In this document: piece after piece, positions 1 to 6,687 of the stretch
Numbering within the stretch: the stretch's first letter is position 1
Layout: each line of letters opens with the position of its first letter
Assembly (NCBI GenBank): GCA_964448185.1
Contig: CAYUVO010000055.1
Location: 1 to 17,696 of the forward strand
Direction of reading: 5' to 3'
Source of the DNA: OFTM382 sp964448185
GTDB lineage: Bacteria > Planctomycetota > Phycisphaerae > Phycisphaerales > UBA1924
Length of the DNA: 17,696 bases
Translations under genes and position numbers: made by a program
Notes under the pieces: model-generated
What the model saw: the letters and a program-made list of their open reading frames with translations, nothing else
Database searches by the model: none
Told to the model about the DNA's origin: nothing

Positions 1-1
1 C

Positions 2-94
2 TACGAGAAGCTCGCGACCAGCTTTCTCGCCATGGTCAAACTCGCATTCATCAGCCGATACCTCAGACTCCTTGAGCCGTCAGACACGACCTAG
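2..94 (+). CDS. IS5-type transposase, C-terminal fragment (partial at window edge)
   Basis: The first bases read in frame 2 as the last 30 codons of a transposase, ending in TAG at 92-94. The visible peptide contains YEKLATSFLAMVKLAF followed by a short tail ending SDTT, a pattern I recognise from the C-terminus of IS5-superfamily DDE transposases, where a YxKLA...FLA helix follows the catalytic glutamate region. The catalytic residues lie outside the window, so neither activity nor the full reading frame can be judged. No terminal inverted repeat or target duplication could be fixed downstream because the other IS end is not visible. The adjacent truncated membrane-fusion gene supports an insertion or deletion event here. 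Assignment to the IS5 family is by recall of the motif and is moderately sure; that it is a transposase end is more certain. Confidence 0.62.
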   Translation, partial: YEKLATSFLAMVKLAFISRYLRLLEPSDTT

Positions 95-380
95 CTGATG
101 TCAGTGGCGGGTGGGAAGAAGCATTAGAAAGTGATGTGAGCAGTTTTTTTGGTTTGGTAGGCCGAGCAGGATCGAGCATCGATGGAGGGCACTCCGATTT
201 GATCGATTTCACGTTTCGGGAAGCGTTTGTAAACTCCCCCGGCGTTGCCATCCGGCTGGTGAGAATCCCGGCACCGGGGGCCACAATGACGTTGTTTGTA
301 GCGGGATGTATTTCTTTGAAGAGGAAGCGGTCATGAACTTGTGGCGAGGCGGAGCCGCTCATTTATTTGGTCCACTTCGT
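95..380. other. Region between transposase end and truncated gene, no assignable gene
   Basis: This 286-base stretch should contain the right end of the insertion sequence, but I cannot place an inverted repeat. It carries overlapping open frames on both strands: a GTG-started 66-codon frame at 136-336 (+) and a 99-codon frame at 63-362 (-). Neither has a convincing ribosome-binding site or a recognisable domain, and the minus frame is rich in Ser, Pro, Thr and Arg, as expected for a shadow frame. It may be IS end sequence plus remnant DNA left by a deletion. Confidence 0.4.
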
Positions 381-692
381 TCAATGAGCGCCATCGCTGT
401 CAGGAGTGGTGGCGATCTCACCGGGCGCATTGATTGACCGCACCAATGAACCGATCTGGGCTGGAGCCATTCTGACCTCGAGCGACTGCTCCTCTTTCTC
501 CATCAGACGCTCAGCCAACGGCGTTTGCAAAAACAGAGGCGACACAGCCCCACTCACCACGACCGCGATGATGAGCCCGCCGATCAACCCGAACAAAAGC
601 CGCCCTGTCGATTCTCTGGGTCTTTGTGCTTGCCGTGTTTCGCGATGATCCAAGTTCTTCGCAGTTCCGCGATCTGCGAGACGCATGTCCAT
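381..692 (-). pseudogene. Truncated RND/ABC-type membrane-fusion (periplasmic adaptor) protein, N-terminal stub
   Basis: The 103-codon frame starts at ATG 692 and has the N-terminal plan of an HlyD/AcrA-like adaptor. It has a basic cytoplasmic start, one membrane anchor at about residues 31-54, a short periplasmic linker, and then a strand with VRMAPAQIGSLVRSINAPGEI (residues 73-93), the type of segment where the first beta-barrel strand of these adaptors begins. A complete adaptor is about 350-450 residues; here the family-like sequence ends near residue 93 (about position 414) and a stop follows ten codons later. The downstream sequence towards the IS end shows no continuation. I infer a gene cut by an insertion-sequence-linked deletion. 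A genuine small membrane protein is a less likely alternative. No strong Shine-Dalgarno sequence is visible before the ATG. Confidence 0.5.
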
Positions 693-892
693 CGTGCCAC
701 AGATGGTCCCGAAGCAGCAGCGTGTCCTCTCACTGGGAAATCCCTCGGATCCATTTCAGAGCATAAGCTCTCGCCGTTCTCCTCGCCGTTCATATGGTCG
801 GGTCCTCCTGATCCAAATGCCCATCAACTCAGTCCTCCATTCCCGACTGGCGGGCACGCCGGTCCGGTTGGTCTCTCTCTGAACAGGCCCGC

Positions 893-2719
893 ATGCCCGA
901 AATCACGCTCCGCATTCCCAAACTCGGCAAGGTCAAGCCTCGCCTCTTCGAGCTTCGATCTCCGAACGGAGGATCAGCACGGGCCGATGTGCTCTCGGGC
1001 ATCACCGTTGCTTTAGCACTCGTCCCCGAAGCGGTTGCGTTTGCTTTTGTAGCAGGCGTGCCACCATTGGTCGGGCTCTACGCCGCGTTCATCATGTGCT
1101 TGCTGACGTCGATCTTTGGCGGTCGTCCCGGGATGATCTCGGGCGCTACCGGTGCAATGGCGGTGGTGATCGTGGGCCTTATCTCCATGCACGGCATCGG
1201 GTACCTGTTCCCCGCAGTAGTGCTCTGCGGCATCCTTCAAGTGATCGTCGGGTTGCTGCGACTGGGCAAGCTCATCCGCATCGTGCCCCACCCCGTGATG
1301 CTCGGGTTCGTCAACGGCCTCGCGGTGGTCATCCTGCTCGCGCAGTTCGGCAGCTTCAAGACACTCGGCTCATCGGGCTCCCTCGAGTTTCTTTCGGGCA
1401 CGCCGCTCTGGATCATGCTGGGTCTCGTCGTTGCCACCATGGCCATCATCGCGTTCTTGCCGAGACTGACCCGCGCGGTTCCATCATCGCTCGTCGCCAT
1501 TGTCGGTATCTCACTCGCTGGCCTCGCGATCAACGCGGGATTCGGCAGCGGATCGGAGACCGCACCCGAACGCTCGGTCATGACCGTTCATGACGTGCTC
1601 GTGGACAGCACACAAGCTGCTGCGGTCCGTGATGCACAGGACTCGGCGGATGAGAAGATGCTCGCAGCCCTCGCAGCAACCCTGCCCGAGGGCGTCGTAC
1701 CCGTGATCGAATCAGACGGCTCACTCGCCGCGTTATCGCAAGATCAGATAGCCCATGCGATCGAATCGGTGGACACCTCAACGATCGGGATTGCGGGCGG
1801 CCTGCCGCGCCCGACGTGGTGGGACTTTGAGCTCCCCCCGTTCTCTTGGGCGACGCTCTGGATCATCCTGCCGTTCTCGCTTGTGCTCGCGGGGGTCGGG
1901 CTGATCGAATCGCTCATGACGATGACGCTGATCGACGAGCTCACCGAAACACGGGGCAACGGCAACCGCGAGTGCGTAGGCCAAGGCGTCGCGAACGTGA
2001 CCTGTGGCTTGCTCGGAGGCATGGGCGGGTGCGCCATGATCGGGCAATCACTCATCAACGTCAAATCCGGCGGGCGTGGTCGGCTCTCGGGGATCACCGC
2101 TGCGGTTTCGATGCTGATGTTCATCCTGTTCTTGTCGCCCTTGATCGAATCGATCCCGGTTGCGGCTCTCGTGGGTGTGATGTTCATGGTCGTCATCGGC
2201 ACGTTCGAGTGGACGACCTTGCAAACATGGCGGCGTATCCCGGTCGCCGAAGTCCTCATCATGCTGGTTGTCGCGGGCTACACCGTGCTCAAGCACGACC
2301 TTGCTTCAGCGGTCATCCTCGGCGTGGCGTTGTCGGCGCTTGTATTCGCCTGGAACAAGAGCAAACATCTCGCGGCCGATATCCAGATCAATGAGCACGG
2401 CAGCAAGGTGTATCAACTCCACGGCGCGCTGTTCTTCGGCAGCGTGTCTCACTTCCGCGATCTGTTCACGCCGCAGGACGACCCCGATGATGTCGTCATC
2501 GATTTCTACTTCAGCCGCGTCTACGACCAGTCGGGTCTCGAAGCGATCAACGCTCTGGCCGAACGGTATCAGAAGCTCGGCAAACGCCTGCACCTTCGGC
2601 ACCTCAGCGAAGACTGCCGGCGACTGCTCGATCGCGCGGGTGATCTGGTGGAAGTCAACATCAGCGAAGACCCCCACTACCACGTCGCCACCGACCGCAC
2701 TGCGTGGGTCCGTGAGTGA
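893..2719 (+). CDS. SulP family inorganic anion transporter with STAS domain
   Basis: This 608-residue inner-membrane protein belongs to the SulP/SLC26 family, which moves sulfate, bicarbonate or related anions. The N-terminal part has the family signature region with VALALVPEAVAFAFVAGVPP and GLYAAF (about residues 40-66), then GATGAMAVV and PHPVMLGFVNGLA, followed by many hydrophobic helices up to about residue 490. The C-terminus is a cytoplasmic STAS domain (about 500-595) with the DQSGLEAI loop; Ser547 sits at the position equivalent to the regulatory serine of anti-sigma antagonists. An unusual hydrophilic insertion of about 80 residues (219-298) interrupts the membrane domain. The start ATG at 893 has only a weak purine stretch upstream, and the position is chosen from family alignment by eye. 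The gene converges on the M28 peptidase with a 22-base gap. The substrate cannot be read from sequence; the nearby rhodanese genes make sulfate or another sulfur oxyanion plausible, and bicarbonate is equally possible. Confidence 0.93.
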   Translation: MPEITLRIPKLGKVKPRLFELRSPNGGSARADVLSGITVALALVPEAVAFAFVAGVPPLVGLYAAFIMCLLTSIFGGRPGMISGATGAMAVVIVGLISMHGIGYLFPAVVLCGILQVIVGLLRLGKLIRIVPHPVMLGFVNGLAVVILLAQFGSFKTLGSSGSLEFLSGTPLWIMLGLVVATMAIIAFLPRLTRAVPSSLVAIVGISLAGLAINAGFGSGSETAPERSVMTVHDVLVDSTQAAAVRDAQDSADEKMLAALAATLPEGVVPVIESDGSLAALSQDQIAHAIESVDTSTIGIAGGLPRPTWWDFELPPFSWATLWIILPFSLVLAGVGLIESLMTMTLIDELTETRGNGNRECVGQGVANVTCGLLGGMGGCAMIGQSLINVKSGGRGRLSGITAAVSMLMFILFLSPLIESIPVAALVGVMFMVVIGTFEWTTLQTWRRIPVAEVLIMLVVAGYTVLKHDLASAVILGVALSALVFAWNKSKHLAADIQINEHGSKVYQLHGALFFGSVSHFRDLFTPQDDPDDVVIDFYFSRVYDQSGLEAINALAERYQKLGKRLHLRHLSEDCRRLLDRAGDLVEVNISEDPHYHVATDRTAWVRE

Positions 2720-2741
2720 GGCTTTCGAGTCGAACGAATCT

Positions 2742-4115
2742 CTACTGGCGTGCTGCGATCGGGAACGACACCGGGCTGCGGTAGCCGTCATGGTCGTATG
2801 ACCGCACGCCGAAGAACCAGTTGTCCTTGCTGAGGTCGACCGTCCCTTCGGTGACGTTGCCGACGTCGAGTGTGTGCGTCCAGAGCGGGCTCGTCGTCTC
2901 GCGGTAGACAATCTCATATCCCGCGACATCCGATTCGGGCGAGGCTTCCCATCGCAGCGTCGTATCGTTGGTGAGCTGGGCGGTGATGATGCGGGCGTTG
3001 CCGGGGGAGGAGGGTGCGTTGGCGAGATGCACGATGCCCGCCGCGTTGAGTCTCGCGACATCTGCGATGTAGTCCATGTCTACGAACTCGATCAGGTCGC
3101 CATACTGCGTGCCGTCTTCGGTGCGTACATCTTGGTGCTGATGGTCGTAGTTCTCATAGACCTCGGTCATGCGGACTGCTGCGAAGCCGGATTCATTAAA
3201 CCCCGTGTGATCGCCGCCCCGCAGGAACCGATCGGGTCGGAAGATCAGCTTGGGCTTGACCGGCATGTTGTGTAACTCGGCGACCTCCAGCATGAACCGC
3301 GCAAGCTGCCTTGATTCGCTATCGGATTCCGCCGCCAACGCGCGAATCATCCGCACCGCGTTTCCCGCGTTGTCCTTGTCGGCGAGCACCGCCGTCGGAA
3401 CACCCTCTGAAAACAATCGCACCTCGCCCCGCGCTACTCGCCCGCCGGGACCTGTCGGGTCACCCACGATGTCGTTGCTCAGCACCGCACGAACATCATC
3501 ACCGTTCTCGAGAGCTTGTGATGCGTGACGCCGCGAGCCGTAGAGACCTTGTTCTTCACCCGCGACGGGCATGATGATGACCGTCGATTCGAGCCGCTCG
3601 TTCATGAGGGCTCGTGCGACCGCGAGGCAGACCACCGTACCAGAGCCGTCGTCGTTAGCCCCGGGCGCGTAAGACTGCGCGTCGAGAGCCCCCGACGCAC
3701 GCGAGTCGTAGTGCCCGATGACGTAGTACAGCCGAGACTTCGCATCGGGATCACTCCCCGGAATCGTGCAGACGACGTTGACCACATCGGTGTCATCGGT
3801 AATCCGCCTGCCGTCAGCCTCGACCACGTGAACTTCAAGTTCCACCGTGACATCGCCGCGACCGGCTTCGAGCGCGTATCGCTCGAACTGTGCCGCGAGC
3901 CAGCGTCGGGCAGCCCCGATGCCCTCGTCATCCGAATCGGTCCGCGACATGGTGTGGCGGGTTGAGAACCCCACAAGAGTTTCAAGATCTGCGTGAATCT
4001 CGTCAACCGAGATCGAGGTGGTGACGCGATCGACCACCTCCTCGGGTGTCACCGCGAACCCAACACTCCCGGCGAGAACGGCTGTTGCAAAGATCATCAT
4101 GCTCACAGTATACAT
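2742..4115 (-). CDS. Secreted M28 family metallopeptidase with C-terminal fibronectin-like domain
   Basis: A 457-residue zinc aminopeptidase-like protein. A hydrophobic N-terminus (about residues 5-21, ending near GFA) suggests a signal peptide. The M28 metal site is visible: GHYDSR (His135, Asp137), ANDDGSG (Asp155 as the bridging ligand), GEEQGLYGS (Glu187 as the general base and Glu188 as a ligand), SNDIVGD (Asp215), GGDHTGF (His303) and NYDHQHQD, where His324 or His326 would be the last ligand. Residues about 367-457 form a fibronectin type III-like domain with a typical WEASPESDVAGYEIVYR strand pattern. The ATG at 4115 overlaps a TATACT-like box; the ATGs at 4100 and 4097 give a shorter and equally plausible signal peptide, so the start is uncertain. 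The substrate is unknown; secreted M28 enzymes usually act on peptides. The gene is divergent from the sulfur block and convergent with the SulP gene. Confidence 0.9.
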   Translation of the reverse strand: MYTVSMMIFATAVLAGSVGFAVTPEEVVDRVTTSISVDEIHADLETLVGFSTRHTMSRTDSDDEGIGAARRWLAAQFERYALEAGRGDVTVELEVHVVEADGRRITDDTDVVNVVCTIPGSDPDAKSRLYYVIGHYDSRASGALDAQSYAPGANDDGSGTVVCLAVARALMNERLESTVIIMPVAGEEQGLYGSRRHASQALENGDDVRAVLSNDIVGDPTGPGGRVARGEVRLFSEGVPTAVLADKDNAGNAVRMIRALAAESDSESRQLARFMLEVAELHNMPVKPKLIFRPDRFLRGGDHTGFNESGFAAVRMTEVYENYDHQHQDVRTEDGTQYGDLIEFVDMDYIADVARLNAAGIVHLANAPSSPGNARIITAQLTNDTTLRWEASPESDVAGYEIVYRETTSPLWTHTLDVGNVTEGTVDLSKDNWFFGVRSYDHDGYRSPVSFPIAARQ

Positions 4116-4124
4116 ATGGGCAAT

Positions 4125-4142
4125 ATAGGGCGAATGCCCTAT
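4125..4142. promoter_or_regulatory. 18-bp palindrome, candidate operator between divergent genes
   Basis: The sequence ATAGGGC-GAAT-GCCCTAT is a perfect 7-bp inverted repeat with a 4-base centre, placed 10 bases upstream of the M28 start and about 120 bases upstream of the DUF2892 start. A third, imperfect half-site (CATATGGGC) lies at about 4113-4121. Persulfide and sulfide operons of this type are commonly controlled by ArsR- or CsoR-family repressors that bind palindromes, but no regulator gene is in the window, so the binding factor is inference. Confidence 0.4.
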
Positions 4143-4158
4143 GTTTGGCTACACTTGA

Positions 4159-4238
4159 GTGAATCAGGGGCAGCCATCCATATCTTGACTCATGGGATGC
4201 TGTTCGTTGAGGAGCCAGCATCCACAATCAAGATTCAC
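4159..4238 (+). promoter_or_regulatory. Structured 5' leader with mutually exclusive helices ahead of the sulfur block
   Basis: Three pairings can be read directly. GTGAATC (4159-4165) is complementary to GATTCAC (4232-4238) and could close the element. Inside it, GGATGCTG (4195-4202) pairs perfectly with CAGCATCC (4216-4223) across a 13-base loop. The same GGATGCTG can instead pair with upstream CAGCCATCC (4171-4179) with one bulged C and a 15-base loop. Two competing helices in a leader are a typical design for attenuators and riboswitches. The Shine-Dalgarno sequence of the first gene lies 10 bases past the closing helix. I do not recognise it as a known riboswitch class, and no transcription start is proven. 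Confidence 0.35.
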
Positions 4239-4247
4239 ATCTGATGC

Positions 4248-4252
4248 AGGAG
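4248..4252 (+). promoter_or_regulatory. Shine-Dalgarno sequence that sets the DUF2892 start
   Basis: AGGAG stands 9 bases before ATG 4262. The upstream in-frame ATG at 4244 overlaps this motif and has no ribosome-binding site of its own, so 4262 is the better start. Confidence 0.6.
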
Positions 4253-4261
4253 AACATCGCT

Positions 4262-4483
4262 ATGAGAAACGAAGGAATCGCAGATCGCACCGCCCGGTTT
4301 ATCCTGGGCGTCGTGCTTCTCGCCGTCGCATGGTTTGTGCTCGACCTCGGGTCTGCAAACATCATGGGCATCGTAGCAGCGGTCGTCTCGGTCGTGCTGA
4401 TGGGCACCGCTGCGATTGGGTTCTGTCCCGCGTATCGCATCTTTGGCATCCGCACGTGCAAGCTCTCAGCACCCAAAGACTAA
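4262..4483 (+). CDS. DUF2892 small membrane protein (YgaP-type transmembrane domain)
   Basis: A 73-residue protein starting MRNEGIADRTARF, with two hydrophobic helices (roughly residues 13-33 and 36-54) and the cysteine signature GFCPAYRIFGIRTC near the C-terminus. This CPxY...GxxTC pattern is typical of DUF2892 proteins, the same domain that forms the membrane part of YgaP-like rhodaneses. These proteins often sit in operons with rhodaneses and persulfide dioxygenases and are thought to take part in sulfur transfer or export at the membrane; the exact role is unknown. The start at 4262 is chosen because of a well-spaced AGGAG; an in-frame ATG at 4244 would add six residues. It is the first gene of the sulfur block, separated from the next by 206 bases that include a methyltransferase remnant. 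Confidence 0.85.
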   Translation: MRNEGIADRTARFILGVVLLAVAWFVLDLGSANIMGIVAAVVSVVLMGTAAIGFCPAYRIFGIRTCKLSAPKD

Positions 4484-4511
4484 CACCACTCGCATCATCG
4501 AGCAACGTGTG

Positions 4512-4616
4512 TTACGCCCAACGCCGCACACGTCGGCAATACTCGGTGTAGTCGTCGCCGAACGTGTCGGCTATCCAACGCTCTTCTCGGATGATCCAGA
4601 GACGACTTACCAGCAC
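4512..4616 (-). pseudogene. C-terminal remnant of an isoprenylcysteine methyltransferase-like protein
   Basis: On the minus strand a frame ending at 4512 contains REERWIADTFGDDYTEYCRRVRRW. The pattern R-E-E...(T/R)FGD-x-Y-x-x-Y-x-x-R-V-x-R-W is the conserved C-terminus of the ICMT/phospholipid methyltransferase family (COG2020 type), where it follows the last membrane helix. Only about 35 codons look genuine. Further upstream the frame runs into the start of the MBL-rhodanese gene and shows no membrane helices or SAM-binding region. It is therefore most likely a decayed gene end, left when the sulfur genes came to lie here. Identification rests on motif memory alone. Confidence 0.4.
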
Positions 4617-4689
4617 GCCGCGTTGATTCCGCGTACCGGACCTGAATACGATTGCACTGCTCGCATCCACCCGCCAAGGAGTCCCGCCC

Positions 4690-6135
4690 ATGTTCATGCG
4701 CATGATCTACGACGAGAAACTCGCACAAGGGGCTTATCTCATCGGGTGCCAGAAGTCCGGCGAAGCGGTGGTCATCGACCCGCTGCGCGACGTTGACCAG
4801 TACCTCGAACTTGCCCAAGCCAATGGCCTGCGCATCGTCGCCACCGCCGAGACACACATTCACGCCGACTTTGTCTCGGGCTCTCGCGAACTCGCCGAGC
4901 AGGTCAACGCCAAGGTCTACGTCTCCGATGAAGGTGACGCCGACTGGAAGTATCAGTGGCTCGATCAACGCATCGGCGGCGGGAGCTACGACCACCAACT
5001 CCTCAACGATGGCGACACCTTCTCCATCGGGAACATCGAGCTGCGCGTCATTCATACTCCCGGGCACACCCCCGAGCACATCGTTTTTCTCATCACCGAT
5101 CACGGCAGCGGTGCCGACGAACCCATTGCCATGGCGACCGGTGACTTTGTGTTCGTAGGCGATCTGGGCAGGCCGGACCTTCTCGAAACCGCTGCGGGCC
5201 AAGCGGGCGCGATGGTTCCCTCCGCACAGAGACTCTTCAAAACCGTACGACGCCTCGACGAAATCCCTGATTTCGTGCAGGTCTGGCCCGCGCACGGCGC
5301 AGGCAGCGCTTGTGGCAAAGCTCTCGGCGCAGTCCCCATGAGCACCATCGGGTACGAAAAACGCTTCAACCCCGCGATCCGCGCAGCGACCGATGAGAAC
5401 AGATTTGTCGACTTCATCCTCTCGGGCCAACCCGAGCCGCCGATGTACTTTGCGAACATGAAACGCGACAACAAGATCGGCCCCCGCGTGCTCGGAGATC
5501 TCCCCAGCCCGGATCGGGTGTCCACAAGCAAACTAGCTGCACTCAATCCCAAGGCCGTCGCCATCATCGACACCCGCCCGTGGGACGACTTCCGATCTGG
5601 CCACGTCCCCGGCTCGCTCTCGTTCCCGCTCATCAAATCGTTCAACACCGACGCGGGCTCGATGGTCAAAGACACCGAAGATATCTTCCTCATCGTCGAG
5701 CCTGACAAGCTCGAAGAAGCCTTGCGTGACCTCATTCGCATCGGGCTCGACCGCATCGTCGGCTGGTGTCCCGCCGATGACATCACGCACGCTGCGAACA
5801 TCGCGTCGGCCACGATCAAAGAAGTCAGCGCAGAAGGCGCCCGAAGCCTGCTCGAACATCAAGAGGTCAATCCACTCGACGTGCGCAGAGCAACCGAGTT
5901 CGCCCAGGGGTATGTGCCCGGCGCGGTCAACCTCGCGCACACGCGGATCGCTTCTCGGCTCGATGAAGTCCCCACCGGCAAGACGCTGCTGGTCAACTGC
6001 CAGGGCGGCATTCGTTCTGCGCGTGCTTGCGCATTCCTCACTCGTGATGGCCACAAGGTCATCAATCTCTTCGGCGGATACCTCGCGTGGGAACAAGCCA
6101 GCACACCTGCTGGGACTCCAACCAGTAAGGAATAA
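4690..6135 (+). CDS. MBL-fold persulfide dioxygenase-like protein with two rhodanese domains (CstB/ETHE1-like)
   Basis: A 481-residue cytoplasmic protein. Residues 1-240 form a metallo-beta-lactamase fold of the ETHE1 type: THIHAD (His56, His58, Asp60), HTPGHTPEH (His126), GDFVFVGDLGRPD (Asp152) and WPAHGAGSACG (His202). This set fits a mononuclear iron persulfide dioxygenase, which oxidises glutathione or other low-molecular-weight persulfide to sulfite. Residues about 270-360 are a rhodanese fold without a catalytic cysteine (IIDTRPWDDFRSGHVPGS is kept, but the later loop reads IVEPDK). Residues about 378-470 are a second rhodanese with an active loop CQGGIRS (Cys437). The order MBL, inactive rhodanese, active rhodanese is that of CstB-like enzymes. 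AAGGAG 8 bases before ATG 4690 fixes the start. The next gene starts 3 bases after the stop, so the two are co-transcribed and probably coupled. Whether glutathione, coenzyme A or protein persulfide is the substrate cannot be told. Confidence 0.92.
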   Translation: MFMRMIYDEKLAQGAYLIGCQKSGEAVVIDPLRDVDQYLELAQANGLRIVATAETHIHADFVSGSRELAEQVNAKVYVSDEGDADWKYQWLDQRIGGGSYDHQLLNDGDTFSIGNIELRVIHTPGHTPEHIVFLITDHGSGADEPIAMATGDFVFVGDLGRPDLLETAAGQAGAMVPSAQRLFKTVRRLDEIPDFVQVWPAHGAGSACGKALGAVPMSTIGYEKRFNPAIRAATDENRFVDFILSGQPEPPMYFANMKRDNKIGPRVLGDLPSPDRVSTSKLAALNPKAVAIIDTRPWDDFRSGHVPGSLSFPLIKSFNTDAGSMVKDTEDIFLIVEPDKLEEALRDLIRIGLDRIVGWCPADDITHAANIASATIKEVSAEGARSLLEHQEVNPLDVRRATEFAQGYVPGAVNLAHTRIASRLDEVPTGKTLLVNCQGGIRSARACAFLTRDGHKVINLFGGYLAWEQASTPAGTPTSKE

Positions 6136-6138
6136 CCG

Positions 6139-6672
6139 ATGAGCCCGCCAAAGAACACCCTCGTTGATCTCACGCCTGAACTCGTTGAGCAGTGGCTCGC
6201 TGAGGGTGACACTGTTCTTCTTGATGTTCGAGAAGATTTCGAGCACGCTGCCGAACGCATCGACTCTGCGATCTCGATGCCGCTCTCAAAGCTTGATGCC
6301 CAAAGCATCCGTTCGCAGCATCACGAGAAGCGAATCATCTTTCATTGTCGATCGGGCAAGCGTTCCGCCGACGCCGCCATTCGCTACCAACTCAATGGCG
6401 AGAGCGTCTTCCATCTTGCAGGTGGAATCGAAGGCTGGAAGGCTTCTGGCCGCGAAGTGCTCCGTTCCGCCTCGGCACCCAAGCTGCCCATCATGAGACA
6501 GGTCCAGATCGCAGCGGGCCTGCTCGTGTTGCTCGGCGTCATCCTTGGCGCGGCGGTCTCGCCTTGGTTTCTCGTGATTTCAGGCTTTGTCGGCTCGGGT
6601 CTCGTCTTCGCGGGCACCACCGGCTGGTGCGGCATGGCGATGTTCCTCGCCTCCATGCCGTGGAACCGTTGA
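6139..6672 (+). CDS. Membrane-anchored rhodanese (YgaP-like, rhodanese plus DUF2892)
   Basis: A 177-residue protein. Residues about 8-105 form a rhodanese domain with VLLDVREDFEHA and the active loop CRSGKRS (Cys70). A membrane part follows, starting PIMRQVQIAAG, with helices at about 121-140 and 143-162, then GLVFAGTTGWCGMA and a terminal MPWN. This is the usual plan of YgaP-type sulfurtransferases, which carry sulfane sulfur at the membrane. The gene lies 3 bases downstream of the MBL-rhodanese stop, with AAGGA as its ribosome-binding site inside the end of that gene, so the two form one unit. It likely passes sulfur between the soluble dioxygenase and the membrane; that link is inference from context. 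It converges on the CheW gene with a 15-base gap and no clear terminator. Confidence 0.92.
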   Translation: MSPPKNTLVDLTPELVEQWLAEGDTVLLDVREDFEHAAERIDSAISMPLSKLDAQSIRSQHHEKRIIFHCRSGKRSADAAIRYQLNGESVFHLAGGIEGWKASGREVLRSASAPKLPIMRQVQIAAGLLVLLGVILGAAVSPWFLVISGFVGSGLVFAGTTGWCGMAMFLASMPWNR

Positions 6673-6687
6673 TAGGCACCCGCCCAC

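Noticed and set aside
215..300. Sequence GGTGAGAATCCCGGCAC resembling part of a cobalamin riboswitch
   Set aside because: The other conserved parts, including a B12 box of the type AGTCAGGA...CTGCC and the CCGCCACTGT core, are not found nearby, and no B12-related gene follows.
63..362. 99-codon minus-strand frame and 66-codon plus-strand frame (136-336) at the left end
   Set aside because: No ribosome-binding site, no recognised domain, composition of a shadow frame, and the minus frame overlaps the transposase end.
525..1016. 163-codon plus-strand frame before and across the SulP start
   Set aside because: Overlaps two better-supported genes, has no domain, and is full of Pro, Ser and Arg as in off-frame translation of GC-rich DNA.
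2724..2734. TTCGA-G-TCGAA palindrome between SulP and M28 genes as a terminator
   Set aside because: A one-base centre cannot form a stable hairpin and no T-run follows on either strand.
4495..5430. 311-codon minus-strand frame antisense to the MBL-rhodanese gene
   Set aside because: The plus strand has complete catalytic motifs and a good ribosome-binding site; only the last 35 codons in a different minus frame (4512-4616) look real.
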